Assembly: GCF_040954645.1 (NCBI RefSeq)
Contig: NC_092808.1
Coordinates: 81,059,889 to 81,123,888 of the forward strand
DNA from: Diabrotica undecimpunctata
Lineage: Eukaryota > Arthropoda > Insecta > Coleoptera > Chrysomelidae
Direction of reading: 5' to 3'
DNA: 64,000 nucleotides
The stretch's first letter is position 1. Every line of letters starts with the position of its first letter. A program made the position numbers and the translations under genes. The notes under the pieces were generated by a model. It ran no database searches. It worked only from the letters and a program-made list of their open reading frames with translations, and was not told the DNA's origin. Below, one piece after another: positions 48,146 to 58,930 of the stretch.

Positions 48146-49062
48146 TGCCCCCGCCTTAAAATACATTTCAACACATTACACAAATTATGTATATACAAAA
48201 ATTATAAAATAAAATTAAAAGGTTATAAAACTAAGTCGTTAACTTAAATAAATAATTTAAATGTTGGGTAATGGTGAAATATTCTTAACCGTAAGTTTTT
48301 ATTCTTCGCGGGCTATTTTCACTGTTACTACTCAAATTACATCAACTACTAAATGAATGGACGTCATACTGCCTAATGGCCAACATAGAGGTGGAAACGC
48401 ATGTCCAAGATTAAAACAACTAATTGCATTATCTAAAGATATTGATATCAAGACAACCGATTTGTAAGTCTTATGTCCGTAAGATCAGGTTCTGGTAATG
48501 CAGTGATTGGTCTCCTGATGAGATAATTAGCTGGTATAATAGGATTCAAATCATTAGGATTGGAGCTAAGAGGTGAGAGATTTAATACTGATTCTACTTG
48601 AATTAAAGGTGTTTGAAACTCTTCGAAAATAATTTATTGTTTATCGTTTATCGTAGATGAACATTTGTGGCTCCTGTCTCCCAAATTACCCCGAAATGTG
48701 GAGAATTTGCTGGAATGAATTTTCAAACTCTATTATCATTTGCGTAAATGAAGCTAGCTCAGTTTGGTTATTAGCAAAAAACTTGAAGTTTTATCTAACT
48801 CATTATTGGCTCTTGTAAAATTAGTGCCATTACCTGAAAATAATTGTAAAGGCAGCTCTCCTCTAGCTCTAAAGTGTTAAAAGCAGGCAATGAATGCTTC
48901 GGAACTAACACTTGTAGCTATTTTAAGAGAAATAGCTTTGTTTCTAAGACATATTTAACCCAAGCTTTAAAGGTTTTGCACCCGCGACGCTTCCTATCCT
49001 TTAAAAGGGCCCAGCGTAGTCTACACCGGTTAAATGAACGGAAAACGTTTGAATAACTCATT

Positions 49063-49294
49063 TGTTTTGACATAAATTTTATTTTGTTAAATTTAGGTAC
49101 TTGTGTAGTAAAAGAGTTGGCAAGCCTGCTATGATTGATGTAACGGCTGTCATATTGTAATATCTCTCTCTTGTTATGCAGCAATAAAATGGTAAACACG
49201 TCTCCTTATTTAGTTAAAGTTTTTATGTACTTTAATATTAATGATAGAATCAGGAATATGGTCAATCACCATTGATTAGCCAGAAGTTCATACA
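49063..49294 (+). repeat. 5' LTR of the small BEL/Pao element
   Basis: 232 bp, TG...CA, matches the 3' LTR apart from scattered changes and a ~30-bp insertion near 49251-49280. Confidence 0.85.
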
Positions 49295-49357
49295 TAATTA
49301 TTTTGGTCCAATTCGAGCGGATGGAATGAATATTTGAAGTAAACAGTAAACGGCAAT

Positions 49358-49650
49358 CTATACAAGTAATGGTTCAACAGATGTGGTCGAGATGGCAACT
49401 GGAATACTTGAACGAGCTACAAATGCGCCAGAAATAGAAATCTAATTGCCACCAAATGTTAAAGCTAGGTTCTTTGGTGCTGATCAAAGGCGACAGGACT
49501 CCTCCACTTCAATGGCCTCTTGGACGAGTGACAGAAACGCATTCAGGTGCAGATGGAGTTACTAGAGTTCTGACTGTTAAAGTGCGTGGTAGTGAAATTA
49601 ACAAAAAAAAAACGCTCAATCGTAAATGTGTTAAGCCAATAGACTGTTAA
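49358..49650 (+). pseudogene. BEL/Pao integrase C-terminal tail (DUF5641-type)
   Basis: The + frame reads QVMVQQMWSRWQLEYLNEL, a stop near 49441, then LKLGSLVLIKGDRTPPLQWP followed by LGRVTETHSGADG and a Val/Lys-rich end, terminating at 49648-49650. LVL.K....PPL.WPLGRV is the hallmark of the domain that ends BEL/Pao polyproteins. Everything upstream in pol and gag has been deleted, so the element could move only with help from a full-length relative. Confidence 0.88.
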
Positions 49651-49815
49651 TTTTAATTGTTTCAATTCAATTTATTCAATGTTTTGTATGTTAATTTCAA
49701 TTTAAGAAATGAGAACTCACAATTTCTAACTGTAGTGTTAACTTTTTCTTTTAATTCATTAATCATTGTTTTTATTTTGTTAGTTTTGCAGGTTTTTTTT
49801 TCAAGGAGGGCGGCA

Positions 49816-50014
49816 TGTTTAGACATAAATTTTATTTTGTTAATTTTAGGTACTTGTGTAGTGAAAGAGTTGGCAAGTCTGTTATGATTGATGTGACTGC
49901 TGTCATATTGTAATATCTCTTGTCATGCAGCAATAAAATGGTAAACACGTCTGTTTATTTAATTGAAGTTTTTATGTACTTTAATACTAAATGATAGAAT
50001 CAGAAGTTCATACA
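49816..50014 (+). repeat. 3' LTR of the small BEL/Pao element
   Basis: 199 bp, TG...CA, preceded by a purine-rich tract. Confidence 0.85.
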
Positions 50015-50970
50015 CCATTCTTTAGGCAGATCACCCATTGTAGGGGTTTGAAAAGAGGGTTTAGCTCTGTAACATATTCTGTAATTATATACTGTTGTTC
50101 GAGCAATAAATAAAAGCGTCCTGAAATTTGCCAAATCTTGTCCCTGATAGATGAAAGTAGATGATTGGGACCTGAATGAAGAAGCCTTCTATGTTCATAT
50201 ATAAAAAATAATTTAGTGAATCGCGAATCCTTGGGAAGAAGAATAAGATGGCGTTTTACAAATAATCATGGGAAATGTTTGAGTCCACTTTTAACTTGCA
50301 AGATGGCACTATCATTCAAAAATAACGAAAGAAACTTAATAGTACTCTTTCTTACTTGGAAGGATTATCAACAAGTTGATTCTTGAGCTGAAGAGCTAAG
50401 CTTAAAATCTTCGAAATAATGTTTAACGGATTTAAAAGTTTTTCACTACACAATGACCCTCGTAACTTACCGTTACCTGGTTTTAGCTTATTAATAAAAT
50501 GTAAGCAAAATGCCATAGAGCGATTAAGTCTTAAAAAAAAGGAAAATCGTTCAATGTCTATTATTGAAATAAATCTTATTGTCGTTTGTAGCACTTGGAA
50601 GGTTTTGATTTCAGGAAGTTCTGTTTCTTTGAAAACGACAGCAATAAGCCATTTCACTGATAAATATGAAAGCCAGTCTAGACCATGGCAACATATGATA
50701 GAAGACATTAATGAAGTTAAAGTGACACCACGCGACAATAGATCTGCAGGGTTCGAAGATGAATTCACATGGTATCAATTTGCACATATAATCTCGCTTT
50801 GAATTTCAGATATCCTGTTAACAACAAATATTTTAAGTGAAGAAGGTAACATATATATCCAATCCAAGACTATTGTGGAATCTGTCCAATGGAATATGCT
50901 ACTAAGTATAATTGTAAGTGCCTTGATTAGACTCACCTTAGATTTGGCACAAAGCAGATGAATATGAATG

Positions 50971-53194
50971 TAGATAGATAGTCGCCTTTATGCATAAACA
51001 TATACTTAATGCCCTTGGTACATAAATAACTGTCATCGAAAGTATTATTATGTACTGTTTGTTTACTAGTATTTTATTGTTTTTGTACCGTATTTATATT
51101 CTAATTAAATATTTTACTTTTCTCTTTCTACTGTTATATATTTTGTCTTTCCTATACTTTACAATGCGTAATACTGCGACGAAAAAGCAAAGATACTCAT
51201 AAGATCTCGGCTAAGTTACCACCGCTTATTATAAACATTAACTGAGTTACTTTAAGTGACAGACAGTATTATACCATTTTATTATTTCTTTAAATATGTT
51301 TCTATTTATTTATGATATTCTATTATTTTTTACAAAAATGCAAAAAGTGTAATTATTCTATTGAAGGGGTGCCAAATCGTTCACCGATCTGCTAAAAATA
51401 AAAGTTGGTATCATGCGAGCTTCCACTTTAATTACAATTTTCCGTGTTGGTGTAATTAATCCAGTTTATCTTCCGCTAGTTTTTCTGACACGACAAAATG
51501 GCTCACTGGCATATATAAGATCTAAAAAGATTAATTTTTCGTTAGCGTCACTTAATTTAAAGAAAGGTGGCAAATTACGGCAAAAAGTAAAGTAATTGGA
51601 TTTTTATTTGACAAAAGTTGGATAATAATAAATTATCCATAAACAGAAAAGATATTCTACGTATAATAAAACTTTAATAATCTTTTAGTAAGTTTTACAT
51701 TGTGGCTATTTAATGAAATAAACAGGAAATATTTGTAACGTACTATTTATTCTGTCTGTTTTCCAGCTACTGATCTTTAGGTTCTCATTTCTCATGTTCT
51801 AGTATTTTTTTCGTTTATGCTATATCGGCTTTTACTTATATCGCGTAGTAATATAAAATTAGCCATGATTTATATAGGAGTAATTTACGAGCCATTCTAC
51901 ATTTACATTAATATACAAGTCATATCCTTATTTCTCTTTATTCGCTTTATTTACATGTTTCCTTTCAGTCTGTTTCATATTTTCTTAACTGAATATTTTT
52001 ACTTTAAGATACCTAAATCTAAAGACCTGTTTGATTATTTCCTCATAGCCACTTTATTGCCACCATAAAAGATTTAGTGCGTAGGATTCGCTGTAAATTA
52101 TACTCGCTATCTGAGAACAGATCGGTATCCTGAATTTTTTGTTTCCCTTTTGATTTATTTCATACTTCCATTACAATTTTGTGTTATTAATTATTAAAAC
52201 GTTGATAGCGAAACAAGCAACAAATGCATAATTTCTAAAAGAAAGAAGAAGACTAAATCTCTAATCTGCGCTAGTCTTAGCTGCAATTATAATTACCATT
52301 TTTCTGGGCTGGTGTTCAACACTTAGTATTTTAACATATCTTCTAGTCTAACGCTAAAGGTCAAATGTACAAAGCGTAAGGCAGGTTTTTATATTTCATT
52401 GCTTTGTTAGTAGTTTATCCAGCTATGTAGACTCTATTAATGACCAGTGACGATTATTCTTACTACCAACTTATAAACAGCAAATTGTTTAATATAAAAG
52501 TTACTTTACAGAAAAATTTTAATATACTGAAAATTAGACTGTCGGTTTAAATTATTATATTCACTGATTTATTTAAACCTCCAGCGGTAACATGCGTTCC
52601 ACAGTTCCGACTGAATCATCTTTTACTGCGCCGAATTTCAACAAAGCGCTTCGTGCATGTAACTACATAACCGAATAAAGTCTTTCGCTTCGCTGCCCCG
52701 TGACGCTTTTATGTGAAGTTCCTTAGTGTTAGTAAGCAAGTATTTGTGTCACAGACCTTACGTCACCGAAATCGTATATTAAAAATTTGACTAACCACGT
52801 TTTATTTATTAAAAAGGTGAGATTTTTGTTTCTTTTATTCACGACTAATGTAATATTTGTTCATCATTTTTCATTAAATAATAATAGTATTTTTTATCCA
52901 CTATTAGAAATTGACCTCATTCACATACTGTTTTCACATATTTCTAACATTACTAGCTAGTGATTGATAAAGTGTTTATAAATAAAGTATAATTTCTATT
53001 CAAACATAATGACATTAGCTGTATGGACGGAATTTTATACTTAAAATACTTTTATGTTTAATTTTCTATCAAGTTAATTAAGTGATATTTTCAGCACGTC
53101 TATAGAATTAATACGTTTGCAAATATCTTTTTTGATGTATGTTATCACAAGAAAACTTCCTACAATAATAGTTTTTGTTACAGAAAAATGAGTT
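50971..53194. other. Unassigned AT-rich region
   Basis: No gene recognised. TTAA followed by ACCTCCAGCGGTAAC at 52572-52590 might be the 5' end of the piggyBac relic that follows, but there is no matching right end and the call is weak. Confidence 0.4.
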
Positions 53195-55500
53195 AAGAAA
53201 GAAAGCAAGCCTGGTTACAACAAAAACTCATGAAAAAAGCTTTGTCAGATAATGCACTTGAGTTTAGATATGATGACAACGGTGATCACAATGAGAAAGA
53301 CTGTTTAGAAGAAAGACATGAGAACTCGGAAAGCGAACAATTATATATCTGAGGGACAAGACATTGTGGAGAAATCGAAAGCGAAAAAGGTAACTTACAC
53401 TACATCAAAGAAAAATATTGACAGTCCATGTTGTACTGGTAAAGATAAAGTGACGTCACGAAAGACACACTGTCCACTAATGAATTTACAAAGCTATCGG
53501 ACAAGAATAAAATACATTGTTACATAACCGGGACCAAAACGGGTTACTCGCAATTTGAACGACCCTGTAAAAATCTGGAAAAAGTTTTTTGACTTTTACT
53601 ACTTTAACTGGTATTACCAATACCATTGTTACCTTTACCAATTAGCATATTGAAAAATTTGCTTAAGGACAATATGCCTAAAAAACTTATACGAGGCATA
53701 CGCCGGCTCCACACGTGGGGGCCAACGTTGGCCCCAACAGCGTTCGTCCAATGTGTGTACCTACAAAACTGCGTTGGAGCCAACGTTTTTATGACTTCCT
53801 CCAACGTTGGGAGTTTTCTATGGACTGTCGGTTTCTGCATACCCATCATTGCACATCATTTAGTTGTTGGCGCGTAATATTCGCCTTCTGCATAAAATTA
53901 GGTACCTCCTTTTGCACAATCTAGAAAAGCAAATGAAAATAAACCAATGACAAGACGCAGTTTATAAAAAGGGTCCTCGTCTTTTTTTTTGTTTTAAAAC
54001 ACTTATGCTGTCATTTTACACAGCATTCTTTTAGAAAATAAAAATTACTTTATCGAAGAAAATTTTCGATTCCATGACGTCATTAAAAAACAAATTTGCA
54101 ACATGTAAAAATCGATCTTCGGCCACCTGAGTCACTTCCGTTGAGTTGTTTAGAATTAACACTCCTTTACATGTCGCTGGCCTATCAGAACTGGGTTTAT
54201 TCTTAAAAGGCTATTTCTTACATAAATAAATAATATACATATCTAGTTTTTCAGTACCTTTCAGGCACCAAAAAAATGTACTTATCCAAATATTTTACAA
54301 AAGTATTGCTTTTAATTTTGAAATATAGATCATTTTGTCCTAATAGATCATCGTCGTATGGTCATGTAACTTTTAAAATATGTACTGCCGTATATCGGCT
54401 GTGGATTAAAGTTACGTTTGATGCATAATATAACCAAAATAGAAGGCTAAGAAATTTGGGAATTGAGTTAATAAAAAAAAGGAAATGGGATTTAGAGCCT
54501 CGATGTCAGGTTTATACATTTAGTCATATATTTAGTCTGCAGTTGTCAAATACGGCATCTCTAAAGATCTAGTAGCCTTAAGTAGATAAAATTACATAAA
54601 ATTCCCTTTTTTTGTAGCAAAACAAAATAGTCGTAGCCGCTGCAATTTCCATGTCGGACATGTTGACGTTACTTCTAGAGGAAACAGACTGATATCAGCT
54701 GTAGCCCAATACTGAACCCAATGTGTGGATGCCTCACCAAATCTGGAAACACAGTTGCCTACAACGTTGGCGCCAACGTTGGATCCCATGTGTGGAGCCG
54801 GCCTTGGAACAGATTGAATTGTGATGAAATTTTTGGTATTACCGGTGATTCACCAGAGTTGTTTCCTTTGACTATGTCACAAGTTCCCTTTTCCTCCTCC
54901 GACATCAAAAATTTGATGACTGCGATACACAACAAACCAGAAAAGCTGTAGATATAGTAGCTTCAATTCGAGATGTGTTTTGCCAAGTGAATGAAAACTG
55001 CATCAATAATTTCAATCCATCTCAATATATGACCATATATGAGATATTAGTATCATTTCATGGAAATTGTCCCTTTCGACAGTTTATACCCTCCAAGCCT
55101 GCTGGGTTCGGAATTAAGATAGTAGATTCTTAGTAGATGCTAAAATGTTTTACACCACTAATATGCAGGTATATGTTGGTAAACAGCCCAATGTTTCTCC
55201 ATTTGAACCTAGTAACTCCGCGATTGATGTGGTTAATAGACTTCAGCCAATTAGTAGATCTTATTGAAATATTATAACCACTGATAACTGGTTTGCCAGT
55301 ATTGAACTGTAGACTACTCAATGAGCATTAATTAACATTCTTGGGTACAATAAGAAGAAGAATAAGAAATAGAAAAAATAAGAAACAGTTACCTATCCAG
55401 TTTACTAAAGATAAAGGTAGACCAAGTCCATTAAGTATGTTTGCATTTAGGGAAAATTGTACTTTAGCATCACACTATTTTTTTTGCGAATTGTTTTGAG
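53195..55500 (+). pseudogene. Second piggyBac-family transposase relic
   Basis: The acidic N-terminus (about 53225-53400) is followed by RNLNDPVKIWKKFF (about 53551-53590), FTTLTGITNTIVTFTN (about 53595-53640) and KTYTR (near 53685). An inserted element occupies 53702-54803. The frame then resumes with NRLNCDEIFGITGDSPELF (about 54810), NENCINNFNPSQYMTIYE (about 54990-55045), FRQFIPSKPAGFGIKI (about 55075-55120), VDAKMFY with the first catalytic Asp (about 55135), VGKQPN, ITTDNWF with the second (about 55275), GTIRR, and KGRPSPLSMFAF (about 55415-55450). The third Asp region is gone. It differs clearly from the piggyBac at 22-28 kb. Confidence 0.85.
53702..54803. mobile_element. 1.1-kb non-coding TIR element rich in CCAACGTTGG
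   Basis: The left end reads GCCGGCTCCACACGTGGG and the right end, on the other strand, GGCCGGCTCCACACATGGG; the similarity continues with gaps for about 80 bases, including a shared CCAATGTGTG-like element. Palindromes CCAACGTTGG occur at 53722-53731, 53801-53810 and 54773-54782, with partial copies at 53778 and 54762. No coding sequence lies inside. No clean target duplication was found. The class is unknown. Confidence 0.75.
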
Positions 55501-55929
55501 AATTCATGGGCAATTGGGTTCTGTAACTAAAGAAGCTTATACATAGTGAGCCAAAAGACTGGAAATGCCTAATTATCTCTTAAACGGATAATTCGAATTA
55601 AAGAAAAATACATATACACGTACTTTGCAATATGACGATTTAAAGTTTCATATTTGTAACCTTGCCAGATTTACCATTTTTCTGTTATAATAGGTCAGTT
55701 TGGGTTTTTAAATACAATATCCTATATATTGTATATTTATTAAAATCTCCACTTAAATAAAAGTTCACCCGTATAAAATAGTTTTGATTTTATTTACTCA
55801 GAAACATCTTAAGAATATAAAACAAAAGCCTAGAAACGATTAATCAGCTCAAGAAATTTTTTAATTCAAACTATTTACAACTAAATTTAACATAATAATT
55901 AAAATTTTACTACATTGCTAAATTATCAT
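55501..55929. other. Unassigned gap
   Basis: GTGAGCCAAAAGACTGGAAA near 55548-55568 may be an end of the mariner-like relic that follows; no partner found. Confidence 0.4.
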
Positions 55930-56440
55930 CTATCTAAATAAGGTTTCAAAATGTCCTTAGTCATTACCTTGACAGTAGTCTAAACGATGATAGAATGCTT
56001 CTATTACATTTCTTCATGTTTCTTTACAAATTAATATGGATTTAGGGATAACTTTTTGCCTGTTTAGTTTTAGAAATTCTATTTTTCAAGTATCCATAAT
56101 AAAAATAATATTTAGGATTTAAATCGGGTAAACGGGGAAGTCATTTAATACTACTTAATCTACTAATCCATCGTCCGGAAAAGGTCTGATCTAAATAACG
56201 CCGAACATTTACATCAATTAAATACGATTTTATTTTTAAATAGCATTTCACAATAATTATCGCTTGTTAAATTTACTTCTATAAAAAACGGCATAATTAA
56301 CTGGGTACTCACTATATCCCACCATACATTTAGTTTTGTGGTGTTTGAGTATGGTTTTCACGTATCCAGTGTGGCTTTTTCTCATTCCAATAATTTAAAT
56401 TTTGACGATTTACATTCCCACACAGTGTAAATATTTCTTT
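55930..56440 (-). pseudogene. Tc1/mariner-type transposase remnant
   Basis: On the minus strand: EIFTLCGNVNRQNLNYW and EKKPHWIRENHTQTPQ (about 56435-56335), then after a gap DVNVRRYLDQTFSGRWISR (about 56215-56160) and LPRLPDLNP with YGYLKNR (about 56140-56085). The order matches the transposase at 4484-5467, although the sequence is diverged. The segment with the second catalytic Asp is lost and stops are frequent. Confidence 0.8.
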
Positions 56441-58419
56441 GTTAGAAAAACAGTGGCACAGTTGCCATCTAGAGCCCATACAGAGACATCGTCTCAGGGT
56501 CAGCAATCACCAAATTGGGAGTCTTACGTTGCCATGCCGGTTATTAAAAACTTATTAACAGCACACCAACTTATGAACAAAGATGTAATAAATAATAAAT
56601 TGTGTACCATTGTCAAGGTTTTTACCCAAATATTTGGTGGCTTGACTTCTGTACACCTTTTATATGTACTAACTGATGATAGACGTGTTAGTCCGATAAC
56701 CTTCTGTAGTGAAGGGGTGTTTTTAATTGTATACCTTTTATAAAGGATTTTTTTAAATAAAACTCTTGTGATTTATGGTATATAGCCAACCATATGTTTT
56801 ACTTGTGGATCTTAAATGAAAAGACAATTTTCACAATATTGCTACTTTAATTGTTAACAAAAAAATTAAAATTGAAGGAAAAGCTGAGTTTACTTGTCCA
56901 GGCAATTATTTTCTATAATAATTTTATGTGATAACTAGAACTCGCAAATCAAAAAGTTAGTACAAAATATATGGACCGAAAATCTTCAAAATGGCGGACA
57001 ACATTTTTTTGTAGATGTAGATAAGTTATGTAATATATTGTAAATTATTGAATTACAGACAAGAATTTGCATAAACGAAGCCTACAAAAGGATCATACCA
57101 AATTTTTACTCTTGAAGATTTTGGAACTCCTAGCACAATAGCTATAGGAAAGATCGATTTCATAAGTGGTAGTTCTGGAAGAATTTACAAATGGCAGAAA
57201 CATATAGGATCAATATTGTATAAGTATACCATTTGCCGTAAGTTATATATTGACTACGAGATGGTTCTTTATAACTGGAACTATTTTTTTGTGTAATGTA
57301 CTTTTCTCTAAATTTCTTTAAATAAGTTTTTCTCTTTACTGATAAGCTTTATTTATTTCACTACTTAACACTAATAGGACATAAATGACTCATTTTCTCT
57401 GGATACAAACGCAACCACGTAAAAAAATTCAATCGCTATGGTAGGTCTCCATATGTCAACATTATGATTAAAGTCATTTGAAACCCTTTTATTGCGTGAG
57501 TAACGAAAGGGTTCAGTTTTTGATGCAAAATTTTAAAAACTTAGTTCACAACTATATATTTGTTGCCAAAAAAGTAACAGTGTATAATAATATTATAACA
57601 TTCATTTGCATAATTAAACATAGTACAGAATAATAGAATAAAATAATGTGAGTAGCAATAATTATTTTAAAACAACTAAAAATTTTCAACCTTTTGCCAA
57701 TAATATATTAAATTACTTTAACTAGCCGATATAGACAACGTTTAACAGTCACATACTTTTATTGTAGATTATCTTAAATACAATGTCGTCTGTATGTACT
57801 ACAAGCAACATGATTAATTTTTTTTCGGCACCTTTTTACATTCTAACATATTCCGAAAAAGAAGGAAGTGGTTTTTTCTCGCTGGTGTTTACGGGTTTTC
57901 AGCTTTACAAGGTTTAGATTAGAGTAGATATTTCCGTGTCAAACAAGGGCACTGTTGCGTACAGAGCACGCTGCGATATATCAACGTCAGCAAACACAGT
58001 TGAATTCGCTGGGGTAGATTGAACTTTACGCTTTATTTATATTTGCATAGACATTTTTTGTCTTGGTCGGAAATTTGTGGCTTGGAAATTTAATTTATGC
58101 TAGAGTTTTTTTATGCTCTAAGTGGGCCAAAGATTTTCTTTGAACAACAATTTGAGTTTACATCATTGGCAAGTATTTCTCCCAAAAAAGCTGCCCTGAA
58201 AATACATCTTTTAAGGAAATCCACCAAATTTTAAAATTTATAAAAAAAAAATTATTAAACTTATGTCAAGAGTAAATAATTTATTATTTCTAAATAAAAA
58301 AAACTTACATTGCACTAGTATAACTTATTTTTTTATTATTGTTAAACATTTTAATTATACACCTTTACTTTACAGATAAGCGAGGCAATATGAAGCAGTA
58401 AAAACCTCAAAACCTAGCA
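56441..58419. other. Unassigned AT-rich region
   Basis: A 113-codon open frame at 56402-56743 (+) overlaps the mariner relic and has no recognisable product. Nothing else seen. Confidence 0.45.
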
Positions 58420-58930
58420 AAATTTTGCAGTAGAATGGATCTCAATGAAACTTTGAACGCTGATTTGATTTGTATGAGTGTCAGGAAATTTTGTAAACAA
58501 AACAAGGATTTTGGAGATGCTAAACACTAATATCATATCGGAGATAATGTGGAAGGCACACGGAGTCCAGGACGAGACTCGTATTCTAAAATTTTGTGAA
58601 ATTTGATACAAAATCAGTGAAAATTCATAATTCGGGGGGTTTTGGGGTTTCAGAACACTAATATTATTTAGGCGATGCTCTTTGAGACACCTGGTGCTCA
58701 CGACAGGCCTCTTTTTCTTTAGTTTTATGGAAATTGGTGCAAAATCAGTGCACTCTCTTTACTCGGGAGTTTTTGGGGTCGCTGCTTACGAATATCATGG
58801 CGGTAATATTTGTCGATGCCACTGGTTCCCAGGACGGGCCTGGTCTCCTGGAGTTTTGTGGAAATGTGATACAAAAACAGTGCAAGTTCATTACTTAGGG
58901 GTCTCTGCATCCTACTGCAAAAATTTGGTA
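58420..58930. repeat. Degenerate ~131-bp tandem repeat, about 3.5 units
   Basis: The marker AAAATCAGTG recurs at 58610, 58741 and (as AAAAACAGTG) 58873, a period of 131-132 bp. Each unit shares, in order, a TTTTGTGGAAAT.TGATACAAAA segment, a GGGG.TTTTTGGGGT.. segment, and a C..GGACG.G.CT segment before the next unit. Units have diverged substantially. Non-coding, satellite-like. Confidence 0.8.

Larger units (their letters stand above)
49063..50014 (+). mobile_element. Small internally deleted BEL/Pao element with both LTRs
   Basis: LTRs at 49063-49294 and 49816-50014 share their sequence (TGTTT.GACATAAATTTTAT start, CAGAAGTTCATACA end); the left one holds about 30 extra bases near its end. 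The 521-bp interior begins with a TTTTGGTCCAATTCGAGCGG segment and ends with a purine tract AAGGAGGGCGGCA before the 3' LTR. Flanking 5-mers are TCATT (49058-49062) and CCATT (50015-50019), a target duplication with one change. It sits in the integrase of the older BEL/Pao element, in opposite orientation. Confidence 0.88.
47944..50970 (-). mobile_element. BEL/Pao LTR retrotransposon relic, 5'-truncated
   Basis: On the minus strand: RNase H region (about 50960-50830), a linker (50352-50800), integrase start (about 50030 and, after a nested element, 49060-48900), integrase C-terminal region (48600-48380), a purine tract AAGGCGGGGGCA, and then the 3' LTR (48145-47944, TG...CA). The 5' LTR, gag, protease and RT are missing on the right side. 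It is interrupted by the small BEL/Pao element at 49063-50014. Confidence 0.85.
48380..50970 (-). pseudogene. BEL/Pao Pol fragment: RNase H, linker, integrase
   Basis: Minus-strand motifs in order: HWTDSTIVLDWI and FVVNRISEIQSEI (RNase H end, about 50890-50790), NSSSNPADLLSRG (about 50765-50725), GLDWLS (about 50685), MGDLPKE (about 50045-50020), then after the nested element TGVDYAGPF (about 49030, with the first catalytic Asp of the integrase), LKDRKRRGCKTFKAWV (about 49005-48955), and NLSPLSSNPNDLNPIIPANY with TALPEPDL (about 48580-48490). Several frameshifts. This pattern is diagnostic for BEL/Pao. Confidence 0.87.

Noticed and set aside
52572..52590. TTAA plus ACCTCCAGCGG as the 5' end of the second piggyBac
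   Set aside because: No matching opposite end and the first base does not fit the usual CC start; kept only as a remark.
56402..56743. 113-residue open frame
   Set aside because: Overlaps an antisense mariner-type relic and has no recognisable product.
58414..58910. Two minus-strand frames as a gene
   Set aside because: They fall in a diverged tandem repeat; the apparent similarity between the frames comes from the repeat unit.
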